From Diphasiastrum complanatum (taxonomy: Eukaryota > Streptophyta > Lycopodiopsida > Lycopodiales > Lycopodiaceae): a stretch of 64,000 nucleotides of DNA. Positions 38,343-48,379 of this stretch are shown here, one piece after another. Within the stretch, counting starts at the first letter, position 1, and each line of letters begins with the position of its first letter. The notes under the pieces were generated by a model. It saw only the letters and a program-made list of their open reading frames with translations, made no database searches and was not told where the DNA came from. The stretch spans positions 5,297,903 through 5,361,902 of the forward strand of contig CM055111.1 in assembly GCA_029204225.1 (NCBI GenBank), written 5' to 3'. The position numbers and the translations under genes were made by a program.

Positions 38343-39546
38343 GCTACGCCAATTTTTCAGTTGCAACATGATTGTTGGATAGTTAGCTTGCATTAGGCAT
38401 CTTGTCGTGGCATGAATAGTGTTAGATCTGCATTTTAGGGTTAGTTCAGGATTGATTTTGCTTGATTTGAGTTGATTGGCTTGTTTGAAATCTAATCTGA
38501 TTGATAAACAGGGAAAGCTATTCAGATCACCAATCTTAAGATCCATTTGAATTTGAGATATTAGAGAAAATAACAAAAATCGATCAAATCTGCCAGATTT
38601 GGTAAAAAAAGAGACAAAAATCATCATCAGAGTTAATAACTTTTTACTCTCTTTCAGGAAACCTTCGCCAAGTTGCAGACACCTTCGGTTTTGTTTACAG
38701 AACCTTCAGTTTGAAGGGCGAAGATTGATTTCCAGAAACATCAGAAAAATCGTCAAAAAACACTAGAAAATCGTCAAAATCCTAAAATTACAAAAAAAGA
38801 ACCTTCGCCCGATTCACTGTGCTTAGGTGTGATTCAGATCTATCTACTGCCACATCGGTGAAGAATAATACCAAAAATAAAAAGATTTTCAGAGGATTAG
38901 TTGTCATATTGCCATATTTTTGCAAAAAAAAAGTCACTTTTTAGCAAAAATACCAGTATTACTCTTGATACTTCGCTAGAACCTTCGTTGAGATTCAAGA
39001 ACATGCTATTTATAGTAAAATACTATTTTTTGAGTTCGGAGAAGATTCTTCTTGATCAGATCACAGAAATTCTTGAATTTTACCCTCTCTAGACTACAGA
39101 AAGTATAATTTCTTGTGTCAGAAACCTTCGTCCGATTTTCCATAGTTGTATCTGTGTCAAATCCTTCACCTGAGAGGTTGGTGAAGGTTAATTCCCTAGA
39201 AATTGTCAGAAAAGTGTTCAGAGTTTTTTTTTTTTCCAAAATAGCACTGTTGAACCTTCGCCGAGACAACCTTCGCCTAATGAACCTTCGCCAGTCCTAT
39301 TTTTAGTTTCTGATTTTCCAGATCAAGTCTCTGTCAAAATTTGGATCAAATTTGATATATTCTAATTTGGATTCTGAGAGATTTATCATTTTTGAGAAGT
39401 TTCAATTGATCAAATTTCAAAAAGTTTTTCATCATATAGAATCAAATTCTTGAAAAGTGGAATAGATCTAGTAGATCTAATTTGAGATAGTTTTTTTGAA
39501 AAATTTAGATCTAATCTCATTATCTATTTGATCTAAATTTGTGAAG
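38343..39546 (+). other. Element leader with repeated AACCTTCGCC motif
   Basis: About eight copies of AACCTTCGYC or its close variants at about 38659, 38800, 38980, 39123, 39253, 39269 and 39283, plus complements such as GGGCGAAG (38715). No frame. Confidence 0.6.
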
Positions 39547-40345
39547 ATGGCTGCCCCTGAAGCTTCTCCTGGAGGTGCTCCACAGGAAGTCAATCCAATT
39601 ATTGTTAGAAGAGCACCCCGATTGGATCTACCCAAATATAATGGATTAACAGATCCAGTTAGACTTCTCATATCTATGCTGAATCTTGTGAAGTCTATGG
39701 TGAGATTTATCCTCAAGATAAACTTAAGCTATTTCCTATGGCCTTAACAGGCGCATTGGTACTATAACCAAGACGAAACTGAGCGTACAAATTGGGAGGT
39801 TGTTAAGCGAGCCCTTATCACACGATTCAAACCGCAGAAGTTTATGGAAGACCCTTTTCTACTTTTAAGTAAAATTAAAATGAGAAAGCAGGGAATAGTT
39901 CTAGATTACATTGAACGGGTGAAATGTCTTAGATTTGAATGCGAACCTGAGCTGATTAACGAAAATGCCATGATTATGTGATTTTTGTCAGGTCTACCTA
40001 AACGGATCAGACGTGAGTTGAAACGCCATAATGAGTATGCACTCTTGCAAAATGCTATGGATGATGCAATTCGGGAGGAGGATGAAGATTTAGATGAGGA
40101 GCCAAATATCAATATGTTGTCTTATACAGCAGGGCAAACTACCACGGCATCCACGACTATTGCATCAACAAATGCCAATGCTACTGTAGAAATGATGCTC
40201 AATGAGTTCGAGAAACTGGGAAAGAACCAGCAGAAACAGATGGAAAATTTGCAGTTGCAATTTGATGAGAAGATCAAAGCATTCAAAAATTTCCACGGGG
40301 AAGCAAACAAGGAAAAGACTTTTCCTACCATGGTGTTTTATTTGT
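39547..40345 (+). pseudogene. gag: Ty3 gag, N-terminal two thirds
   Basis: Starts MAAPEASPGGAPQ, then RLDLPKYNGLTDP. After a frame change comes the retrotransposon gag domain (NWEVVKRALITRFKPQ, YIERVKCLRFECEPELIN), a TGA at 39978, and FLSGLPKRIRRELKRHN to a coiled-coil-like tail (LNEFEKLGKNQQKQMENLQ). The zinc knuckles should follow but are replaced by the inverted block. Gag forms the particle shell. This copy is broken by the frame changes. Confidence 0.8.
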
Positions 40346-41418
40346 ACAGTGTTGTTGATGAATTGTCATCCTCTTTTTGAACCACTGGTTTGATAGTCCA
40401 AGTTGTAATATCAATCTTAACTACACGTTCACGATTTTCAAAAGTGATTTTTCTGGTACCCCAGTTATGAATTACTTGTGCAACTCGTAACCATGGACGT
40501 CCTAATAGAATTCGGTAGACATTTGGCGCTTCTGGTAAGTCCACCACTACGAAAGTAATGACGAACTATACTCCCGCAATTGTGACGGGTATATCTTTCA
40601 CCATTCCTCGTGGACGAACTGTCGTTTGATCAGCTAGCTTAATAGCAAAAGTAGCAGGCTTAATCTTTGTAAGGCCCCATTTTGCACATAGCTTTGTAGA
40701 AATCAGGTTAACTCTTGAATCTCCATCTATCACGGTTGTTTTTTTAGGAAATTGTCTATGCTGTATCGGCATAATGATATTCTTTTGTTCACTTTCCCAA
40801 GCGGCTCCAACATGGAGTACTTCGTTAGATTCTTCAAATCAAGCACAAAAAAGTGGCTCATGATGGACTTCTGGTTCTTCTTGAGCTAACTTTTGCGCTA
40901 AGACTTCTTTTGCTTTTGGCACCAACTTCAGGAACTCTCCCAATGAAATATTGATCTTGCTTGACAAAATGTTTACGAGTAGTTCTGTATGTGATGCTTC
41001 TGGTTCAGTCATCTTGAAGGGTTCTTCAAGATGATGTAACTGATCATTCATATCTGTACATAAATTTCTTGGCGGCTGCAATGGTGAAGATTGAACTTCA
41101 GCTGTTGCTTTAGCAACTTCAAGCTCTTCTTTTTTTTGCAGATGTTTGATCCACTGTCTCATATCCTGATATCTTCGGTTTTTTGTATTAAGATTTGGAT
41201 AGTCTCCCGATGTTGTTGGTATATCATTCAATGGTATATAATCAGCAGGTACTGGATCCATTACTGGTTCTTTCTGCTTCTGTGCTTTGGTGACCACCAT
41301 CAAGGGTGTGCTTGGTTTATTCTGAGCTACTGGTCTTTGTTTTATTGTTATCAAATTTACAGGTGCTGTAGCTGGTGGTGGCTTCGGTCTTGCTGGACAG
41401 GCTTTATAGCAATGCCCG
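40345..41418 (-). pseudogene. Inverted knuckle-linker-protease block inside the Ty3 element
   Basis: Leftward: GHCYKACPARPKPPP (half a zinc knuckle), a linker (DMNDQLHHLEEPFKMTEPE), protease start VIDGDSRVNLISTKL, FAIKLADQTTV, YRILLGRPWLRVAQVIHNWG, and the post-protease tail ending DNSSTTLYK. In the relic at 1-2460 the same blocks run in the same sense as the spacer that follows. Here gag before and spacer after are on the plus strand, so about 1.07 kb has been inverted in place. Stops occur at 40335 and between protease parts. Confidence 0.85.
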
Positions 41419-41419
41419 T

Positions 41420-41717
41420 CAATTGGAATGAAGCTCTTGCAACAATTGACTGTACAGCAGGATATATGTGTCAACAAGATAATCAATCAGATTTGAGCGA
41501 GATTTTCTTATTAGATCGAACTTTGGATACACCAATCACGTTTCCATTGAATGTGCTGAATGTAGCCTGGATATCAATGGAACCTATACTAGATCCGATT
41601 GAGGATGAATTCATTCCTGTGAGTCATGCCTTGACTTATGATGGCAATGCAGAACTTACGGATAAGCAGATTCTAAATCATATGGATCCGACTAGATTTG
41701 GATCACAGGATCGATGA
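41420..41717 (+). pseudogene. Post-protease spacer of the Ty3 polyprotein
   Basis: Reads NWNEALATIDCTAGYMCQQD, LDTPITFPLNVLNVAWIS, LTDKQILNHMDPTRFG, colinear with the minus-strand block at 755-450. It marks the right edge of the inversion. Confidence 0.75.
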
Positions 41718-41794
41718 CGAAGAAACAAGCTAAGCAACATTATAATACGGTCCTGAAATGAAAAAATCTCCCTCGAAAGATTGATTCAGAGACA

Positions 41795-43396
41795 GTGTCA
41801 CCCTTATTGGATAAAGACAAAAGAAAAGTCAAGGATGATTCTTCAAGTCAGATTTCTAGTAAAACATCATCGTCTAGGAAGTCTTCATCTGTGAAGAAAG
41901 ATTTATCATCTCGAAAGTCATCACCTCCACGATCAATTCCTGCTAAGAAGACTAAGCGGAGATCCAAGACAAGTCCTTTCGAAAAAGAACAAACAGATGT
42001 AGTCCAACATGATATGCTTGAACATTTTAAACGTTATACACTAGATGATGTGATTATCATGTTATCTAAAGCACATCGTGAACCTGAAGAATATGTTTCG
42101 GAATTTAAAGAGGTTTACGATGGCCCAGCTAGGACGCAGCCAATGAATCTTGCCGAACCAAGAGAACCAGAAAAGATTGTACAAGTTGGATCACAACTTA
42201 CTTCTGAACAGTATCAAGCACTCCGCTTGTTACTTATTAAGTATCAAGATTGTTTTGCATGGACTTATCAAGATTTGAAGGGTATTCCGACATCAGTGAT
42301 TGAACATACCATACCTTTAGTACCTGATGCAGTTCCAAAGGTTACAAAGTTCTATCGCTGTAATCCTAATTTGGCGGACCTGATAACAAAAGAACTTCAG
42401 AGACTGCTTCATGCCGATTTTATTTATGAGATCGAGCATACCGAATGGATTTTACCGATTGTCATTGTTCCTAAGAAAAATGAAAAATTGCGGATCTGTG
42501 TGAATCTCAAAGCGTTGAACAAAGTGACGCGAAAGGATCACTTTTCGTTACCTTTTACTAAAAGCATTTTGGATCGCCTTGCTGGAGCGGAAGCTTATAG
42601 TTTCCTAGATGGATTTAGTGGTTACAACTAGGTTAAGATTGCACCTACCGATCGTCATAAAACTGCTTTTGCAACAGAATGGGGCACCTATGCTTACAAA
42701 GTAATGTCGTTTGGACTCTGTAATGCACCAAGTTCATTCCAAAGAGTAATGCAATTTGCTTTTAAAGATTATCTGCAAAAATTCTTTGAAATTTACTTGG
42801 ACGACTTGGGGGTTCATAGTATAGATACAAACCACCTGGATCGATTGGATAAAGTATTTGAAAGATGTCGCAAATATCAGATTTCTCTAAATCCGAAAAA
42901 ATGTCAGATATGGGTTTCCCACGGAGTTGTGCTTGGACATGTGATATCAAGACATGGTATTGCCACGGATTATTCTAAGATCAAAGTTATTGTGGAATTG
43001 CCACCGCCAGCAACAATTCGTGGAGTTTACGTGTTTATGGGTCATGCGAACTACTATCGAATCTTTATTATCTTCTTTGCGGATTTAGCGCAACCTATAT
43101 ATAAACTGACTATTGTTCCTATTTGGACAGTAGAAGCGTTAGAAGCCTTTGAAAAATTAAAAAAAGCATTAACTTTAGCACCAATACTGCGTTATCCTAT
43201 ACGATTTGCAAGCAGACAGCTTACAGATTCAGAAAAGAATTATTCAACAACAGAATGTGAGGCATTAGCCATGATTTTTTCTGTTCGGAAATTTCGTCAC
43301 TACCTCATGGAAACGCACTTTGCATTTTATACGGATCATCAATCGTTACTTTACTTGGTAAACAAGACATGCAATACTGGACGTATTGCAAGATAG
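41795..43396 (+). pseudogene. pol: Ty3 reverse transcriptase and RNase H
   Basis: A serine/lysine-rich lead-in (to about 42000) is followed by YTLDDVIIMLSKAHREPEEY. RT begins at EQYQALRLLLIKYQDCFAWT. RT blocks: LPIVIVPKKNEKLRICVNLK, then the catalytic block DGFSGYN ending in a TAG at 42629 where Gln is expected. MSFGLCNAPSSFQRVMQ follows, then IYLDDLGVHS with the YLDD pair (about 42797). RNase H is shortened: LRYPI joins directly to RFASRQLTDSEKNY near 43200, removing the part with the first catalytic Asp. YTDHQSLLYL follows. It ends at a TAG at 43394. Confidence 0.85.
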
Positions 43397-43659
43397 TTAT
43401 TGTTATTGACTGAATTTGACTTTCGAATTGTGGTTTGAAAGAGCAAGCAACATTATCTAGCCGATCACGTTTCGCGAATTGAATCCGCACCGATTAATAT
43501 TGAAGTGGATGATGAACTGCCACATGCTCGTTCTATGTTGAAGCAGTACCTGAGTGGACAACAGATATTGTTGAGTACCTGATGCTAGGACAACCGAATG
43601 ACTCATTGACAAAAGTATAGAAGAGACAATTGATTCATAAGGCTTAACCTTATCAATTA

Positions 43660-44819
43660 ATTGCAAGACAATTGTATCATCGTGGATCAGATAATATTCT
43701 ACGAAGGTGTGTTTTACCCCATGAAGTACCAAATTTAATCATGTTTTCACATGATGGCATGGGTGGAGGACACTTCTCTACAGATATTACTGTTCACAAA
43801 CTTTTACAATCAGGTTGTTGGTGGCCTACGCTTCACAAGGACACAAAAAATTTTATTCAGACATGTGATGTTTGCTAGCGAGCACGGCGACCTACTCAAC
43901 CGAACTATGAACTCTTGCATCCGGTTTTATCGCAAGCACCGTTTGAAAAATGGGGACTAGATTATGTTGGACCTATTCACCCTGCCGCGCAAGGATCTCA
44001 GGCTCGATACATTATCGTCGCAACTGATTATATGACCAAGTGGGTTGAAGCCAAAGTTGTCAAAGTTGCTGATGCGAAATCTACGGCCAAGTTTTTAAAT
44101 GAAAATACTATAATTAGATTTGGATGTCCGATCAAGATTGTCCATGACCAGGGTACACACTTTGTTAATCAAACAATAAAGTGTTTACTGGAAGATTTTT
44201 TTGTTATACACAGATTTAGTACTCCCTACTATCCTAGAGGGAATGGCCAAGCTGAATCTTCCAATAAGATTCTCTGCACCATTATGATAAAGACAGTTGA
44301 AGCGAGTGGGTCCGATTGGGAACACAAACTGTATGTTGCATTATGGGCATTCAGAACCGCTTACAAAAATAGTACAAATCAAACACCTTTTCAACTGGTA
44401 TGGTCAAGATGCTATCATGCCAATTGAATTTTTGATCCCATCCTTACGCATAGCAGCAACGGGATGATTAAATGATGATAAGTCTTTACAACTCCGTCAT
44501 GAAGCGTTGCACAAATTATGTGAAACCAATTGATGGTAGTTCATGCCTTACCAGCAAAGAAAGCACGCCGCAAGGCAAGGCACGACGTCGATTATACGAA
44601 AAAGATCTCAAAGTAGGAGATCTGGCATTGATGTACAAAACCAAGCTGATCAAGGAAAAGTTGAAGTTTACCGGTGAAGGCCCGTATAAAGTGAAGGAAA
44701 TCTTGAACTATGGCGCAGTAATTCTTGAACACTTGGGTGGAAAACGATTTGATACTCCGGTGAATGGCAGCCAATTACGCAAGTTTTGGCAGCCTGCTCC
44801 GCCAGTTCAGCAAGCCTGA
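43660..44819 (+). pseudogene. pol: Ty3 integrase
   Basis: The zinc-binding H-H-C-C region (HDGMGGGHFSTDITVHKLL ... CDVC) ends in a TAG at 43876. The catalytic core retains all three acidic residues: GLDYVGP, KIVHDQGTHF and GNGQAESSNK. Next come HKLYVALWAFRTAYKNSTNQ, a break at 44425, then the C-terminal module (KLKFTGEGPYKVKEILNYGA, GSQLRKFW) ending at a TGA at 44817. Integrase inserts element cDNA into the genome. No chromodomain follows. Dead by stops. Confidence 0.85.
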
Positions 44820-45627
44820 TCTCATACTTTTTTAAATTTTAATTGTTTTTCAATTTTTTTGTTTTCAGAACTTAATTTGCTGAGATTTTTGAAAAAAGAC
44901 AGTAAAAAAAAAAAAAGTAAAGCAAAAAATGAGAAAAGACTAATGAGCAAAAGCTAGAAAGTCATCAGCATAGGAAAAAGGAAACACAATAATTTTTTGA
45001 TGGAAAAAGACTTAGAAAATCACTGTTTTGGTCAGATTTGGCCTATACAGTTCCAAAGAATCTTCCCTGGGCTCTCAGAGTGTACATCCACTCTAGATTT
45101 ATCGAATTTGAGGTGGGCGAAGTTTCTTGTCAAGAGAAAATCCAGTTTTTGAGTTAGGCGAAGTATCACTGATATGCCATTTTGGGAACCTTCGTCGAGC
45201 ATCTTAAACTCATTATGAACCTTCGCCGACCTGCTAGATGATCTTAAAATGTTAGAATTAGGTTGTCCATAGGTTCAGATTGTAAAAAAATGCATTTATG
45301 ACAGTACTTGGGCGAAGGACCCTCCTAGGCGAAGGTTCATCCTTTGCCAGACCTGGAAAACATTCGTTTGATGGTTTCAGATCCCCATAAACCTTCGTCG
45401 AGATTTTCATAGCCTATCTTTACAGTACTGTACATGCCTACAAATTTTTGTTCAAAACTGATCGGCCAAACTAGTATTCAGTGTAATGGACCCACCAAAT
45501 TCACCTATAAGTTGACTGAATTCGATTCATTCCTCACTTGTGCTAGCGAAGCTGTTGCGAATTTTTCTTGCAACCAAAGCCTTCCAAAATTCATGCATTA
45601 CTTTCTGATACCTTTCTGATCATCATG
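44820..45627 (+). other. Element trailer with AACCTTCGCC motifs
   Basis: About six copies of the leader motif or its complement at about 45115, 45157, 45190, 45216, 45311-45340 and 45392. A 61-codon frame (45434-45619) is of doubtful value. Confidence 0.6.
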
Positions 45628-46130
45628 TCTTCTACCAATACTTCCCAGTCTCCGCGCTATACTATCCATTGTGATGTCCCATCTGCAACGACATCATGAT
45701 TCTTCCTAGCACAAGCATGGTCACTCAGTGGATGACCCTTGCAAAGCCGTTGCTCACTGCAATGGGTATTCATGAGAGAGCCTTTTCTGGTCGCATCAAT
45801 ATGGATTTCATCACTCTTGCCTTCAGCACGTGGAAGGAAGAGAAATCTAAATTTTGTATCACTTTCCAAGGAGCCACACATAAGGTGCGCGTCATTGAGG
45901 CCACCCTTGCAGCTATAGGTATAGCATCTGGCACGCAGGCCTCACCCAATCACAAGCACGCCAAACAGACCATCAAGCCATATATTGACCTCACCAACGA
46001 TCTGCACTGGAGCAATGACGGCTACCTTCTGGAAGCCATCACTAAGCCTTCAATCCACGCTACTGCCCAACTACTGAACAACTTCCTGATGGTTGGCAAC
46101 CTCAGGAAAGACCGCATAAGATGCCTTTGA
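45628..46130 (+). pseudogene. Extra frame downstream of pol
   Basis: MSSTNTSQSPRYTIHCDVPS opens at 45628. A one-base frame change near 45695 leads into a 144-codon frame (GIHERAFSGRINMDFITLAF ... HWSNDGYLLEAITKPS ... LLNNFLMVGNLRKDRI). It is cut at about 46115-46130 by the antisense copia relic. Several Tat and Athila elements carry an additional sense or env-like frame at this place. I see no signal peptide or membrane span, so an envelope role is not supported. Family unknown. Confidence 0.45.
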
Positions 46131-47551
46131 TGGAGGTTGCATCATCCTTCTTCCTTGTATCCAAGGATTGGTGTACATAGCAAGTGGATCCAAAAACTTT
46201 GAGATTGGGCTTCTCTCCAAATAGAGCTTCAAATGGTTTGATTCCTCCAATGGCTTGGTTAGGCAATCTATTGCACAGATAATTAGCACAAGTTATTGCT
46301 TCACCCCAAAATGGTTTGGATAGAGAAGCATCTACCCTTAAGGCCTTAGCACACTCATAAAGAGATCTATTTCTTCTCTCACTCACTCCATTTTGTTGAG
46401 GGGTGTATGGACACGACAATTCCCTCTTTATGCCATTAGAACTACAAAAGTCAATCAACTTATTGGAGACATATTCACCTCCATTATCATTCCTTAATAC
46501 CTTAATCTTGGTACTAAGTTGATTTTCTACCAAAGTCTTGAACTTTACCAAAGAATCAAACACCATTGATTTGCTACACAAGAGGTACCACCAACAATAT
46601 CTAGAATAGTCATCAATGAAGATTATATAATACTTGGCAAATGGTAGTTTGTGAGCCTTTGAGAGGCTGCATGCTTCACATATCTTCCCACACTTTGACA
46701 AATGCTTGGGGAGTCCAACTACAAGCTCCTTTGCACACATAGATTCCATGGCTTTGAAGTTGGAGTGGCCCAACCTTTTGTGCCATAGTTCCACCTTTGA
46801 TAACTTGACCTTTGCCAGGTTAACACTTAGCATCAAGCTTAAACAATCTACCTTGCTTAAAGCCTTTGGCTATACATTCATCATTTCTAAGGATGGAACA
46901 AATTCCATGCTTAAATTGTACATCAAGGCCATTATCCATTAATTGGCCAACACTAAGCAAATTCTTGGTTAACTTAGGAACATAAAGAACATTCTCAAGA
47001 TTCATCCTTTTGGATGATCCAACATACAATGGAATAGTTCCTATTCCACTTATCTTACATTCTTGACTACTTGCAGTATAGATTGATCTATGTAAATCAT
47101 TGTAAGAAAGTAAAGTGGATCAAAGATGACTCTTCTTCATCCTCCTCCTCCTGGTGTGCAATGTTGCTTTGTTTGTTCTCTTGTGCCTTCTTCTTCTTGA
47201 GACATTCTGATGCAAAACTTGTCCTTTCTTTCCACCAAAAAAACATTTGTACTTGGACTTGTTTTTTATCTTTCCCTTTCAGCTTGAAGCCTCATCCTCC
47301 TCCTTGGTCTCCTTGAAGTACTTCTTCTTGCCATTGGTCTTCTTCTTGCTTTTGAATGAGACATTAGCTTTCTCATCACCATCCTGCAGAGAAATAGCAT
47401 TCATTCTTGCATTGGTATGCATCATCATACACTCTTCAACCACTAATACACTATGAAGCTTTTCTATAGTGAGCAAAGTGTCTTGGTGAACATTTTCATG
47501 TCGTGTAGTATCATTTGACCTCCTCCTATTGGTCGTGCTGTTCGTGAACAT
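46115..47551 (-). mobile_element. Ty1/copia gag tail to integrase relic
   Basis: Leftward: a gag tail with leucine-rich LLTIEKLHSVLVVEECMMMH (47460), a degenerate knuckle (KCFFGGKKGQVLHQN), LENVLYVPKLTKNLLSVGQL (46960), WHKRLGHSNFKAMESM (46770), CEACSLSKAHKLPFAK (46670), FIDDYSRYCWWY and the integrase core to YTPQQNGVSERRNRSLYE (46390) with the third catalytic Glu. It stops at KGILCGLS where the Ty3 element's 3' frame begins. The protease active site is missing. The long 244-codon integrase frame suggests it is younger than most relics here. Confidence 0.85.
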
Positions 47552-47560
47552 TTCTCATTC

Positions 47561-47580
47561 GTGTCGTGTCGTGTCGTGTC
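47561..47580. repeat. (GTGTC)4 pentanucleotide repeat
   Basis: Four perfect units at the upstream edge of the copia relic. Confidence 0.85.
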
Positions 47581-47671
47581 TTTTCGTCAAATTGGGAGTT
47601 GAAAGCTAGCAGAGCTTTGATAACATAACTATCTTGTTTTTTCAATATTTAAGTAAATATATTCCAGCAAT

Positions 47672-48168
47672 GTTCCTCAGTCAATTGACTGGCAGATCGT
47701 CAGTTTGGAGGTAAATTTTGTCTTTTGTAATAGCATTTTGAAATCAATATTCTAATGTATCTGTTTCATTCTCATTCTGTTTCTTAATTGATTTCTTGTG
47801 TGCTAAATTTTTTTGCAGTCACCCCAGCAAAATAATTCATTGAGCTGTGGGTGGTACACTTTATATAATGCAAAGTTATTTTTTGAGTGGTTCAACCTTT
47901 AGGAGGATGTTGATATTTCAAAGGTAATTTATTCTGTTTATGCTTGGTTTTGGAATCGTGATTAGTTTTTATATTCTGATGACTTTTTTAGCCGTTACTA
48001 ATACATGAATATTCTATCTTGCAGTTTATACTTCCTGAATACACATCAAGCCAGGTGTACAAATTTAGACAAGAAATTATCCTAAGCATACTAGCGAGGG
48101 CAAGGCTTCAGCCTCCCATTGTTGATGATGGTGCTAAGGATGATGTTATTATATTAAATAAAGATTAG
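47672..48168 (+). pseudogene. Last exons of a possible Ulp1/C48-type protease
   Basis: Three phase-0 exons with GT-AG borders: about 47672-47710 (VPQSIDWQIVSLE), 47819-47923 (SPQQNNSLSCGWYTLYNAKL ... EDVDISK) and 48025-48168 (FILPEYTSSQVYKFRQEIIL ... IILNKD, stop). The PQQ.N..SCG pattern recalls the Q...CG active-site segment of SUMO/NEDD8 proteases of the C48 family, with Ser where the usual Asp precedes Cys-Gly. A TAG interrupts the second exon. The 5' exons are absent, probably replaced by the copia relic. A weak but consistent match. Confidence 0.45.
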
Positions 48169-48379
48169 AAAAATATAGATAGCACATAATAGATATAGAT
48201 TGCACATGTATAGAATTGATAGGAAAATATACATTGGTATATCAAATGTTGCTCCATTTTATGAATTTGGGAGCACAAAATACATGTACTGATGCCCAAC
48301 TTGGGCTTTCATTTATTGAATGAAAGAGTCTATACACGGATTTTTACTAAACTTTATTTGAAGCTATTGTTCTTCCACA

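Larger units (their letters stand above)
37615..46130 (+). mobile_element. Tat/Athila-like Ty3 element with inverted protease segment; 3' LTR absent
   Basis: In order: 5' LTR (37615-38320), primer site, leader of about 1.2 kb, gag (39547-40345), an antisense block with knuckle, linker and protease (about 40345-41418), a sense spacer (41420-41717), RT, RNase H and integrase (41795-44819), a trailer and an extra frame (45628-46130). The sense then breaks off at an antisense copia relic. The lineage call rests on the integrase tail, the absence of a chromodomain, the long leader and the extra 3' frame. No 3' LTR with matching ends was found downstream; the LTR at 48812 has its own target duplication. 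Multiple stops show it is dead. Confidence 0.8.

Noticed and set aside
41091-41410. Plus-strand frame of about 100 codons rich in Cys, Trp and Phe
   Set aside because: Antisense of the inverted linker; only the part after 41420 is genuine sense coding.
45628-46130. Envelope gene
   Set aside because: No signal peptide, transmembrane span or furin-type site; kept as an unknown extra frame.
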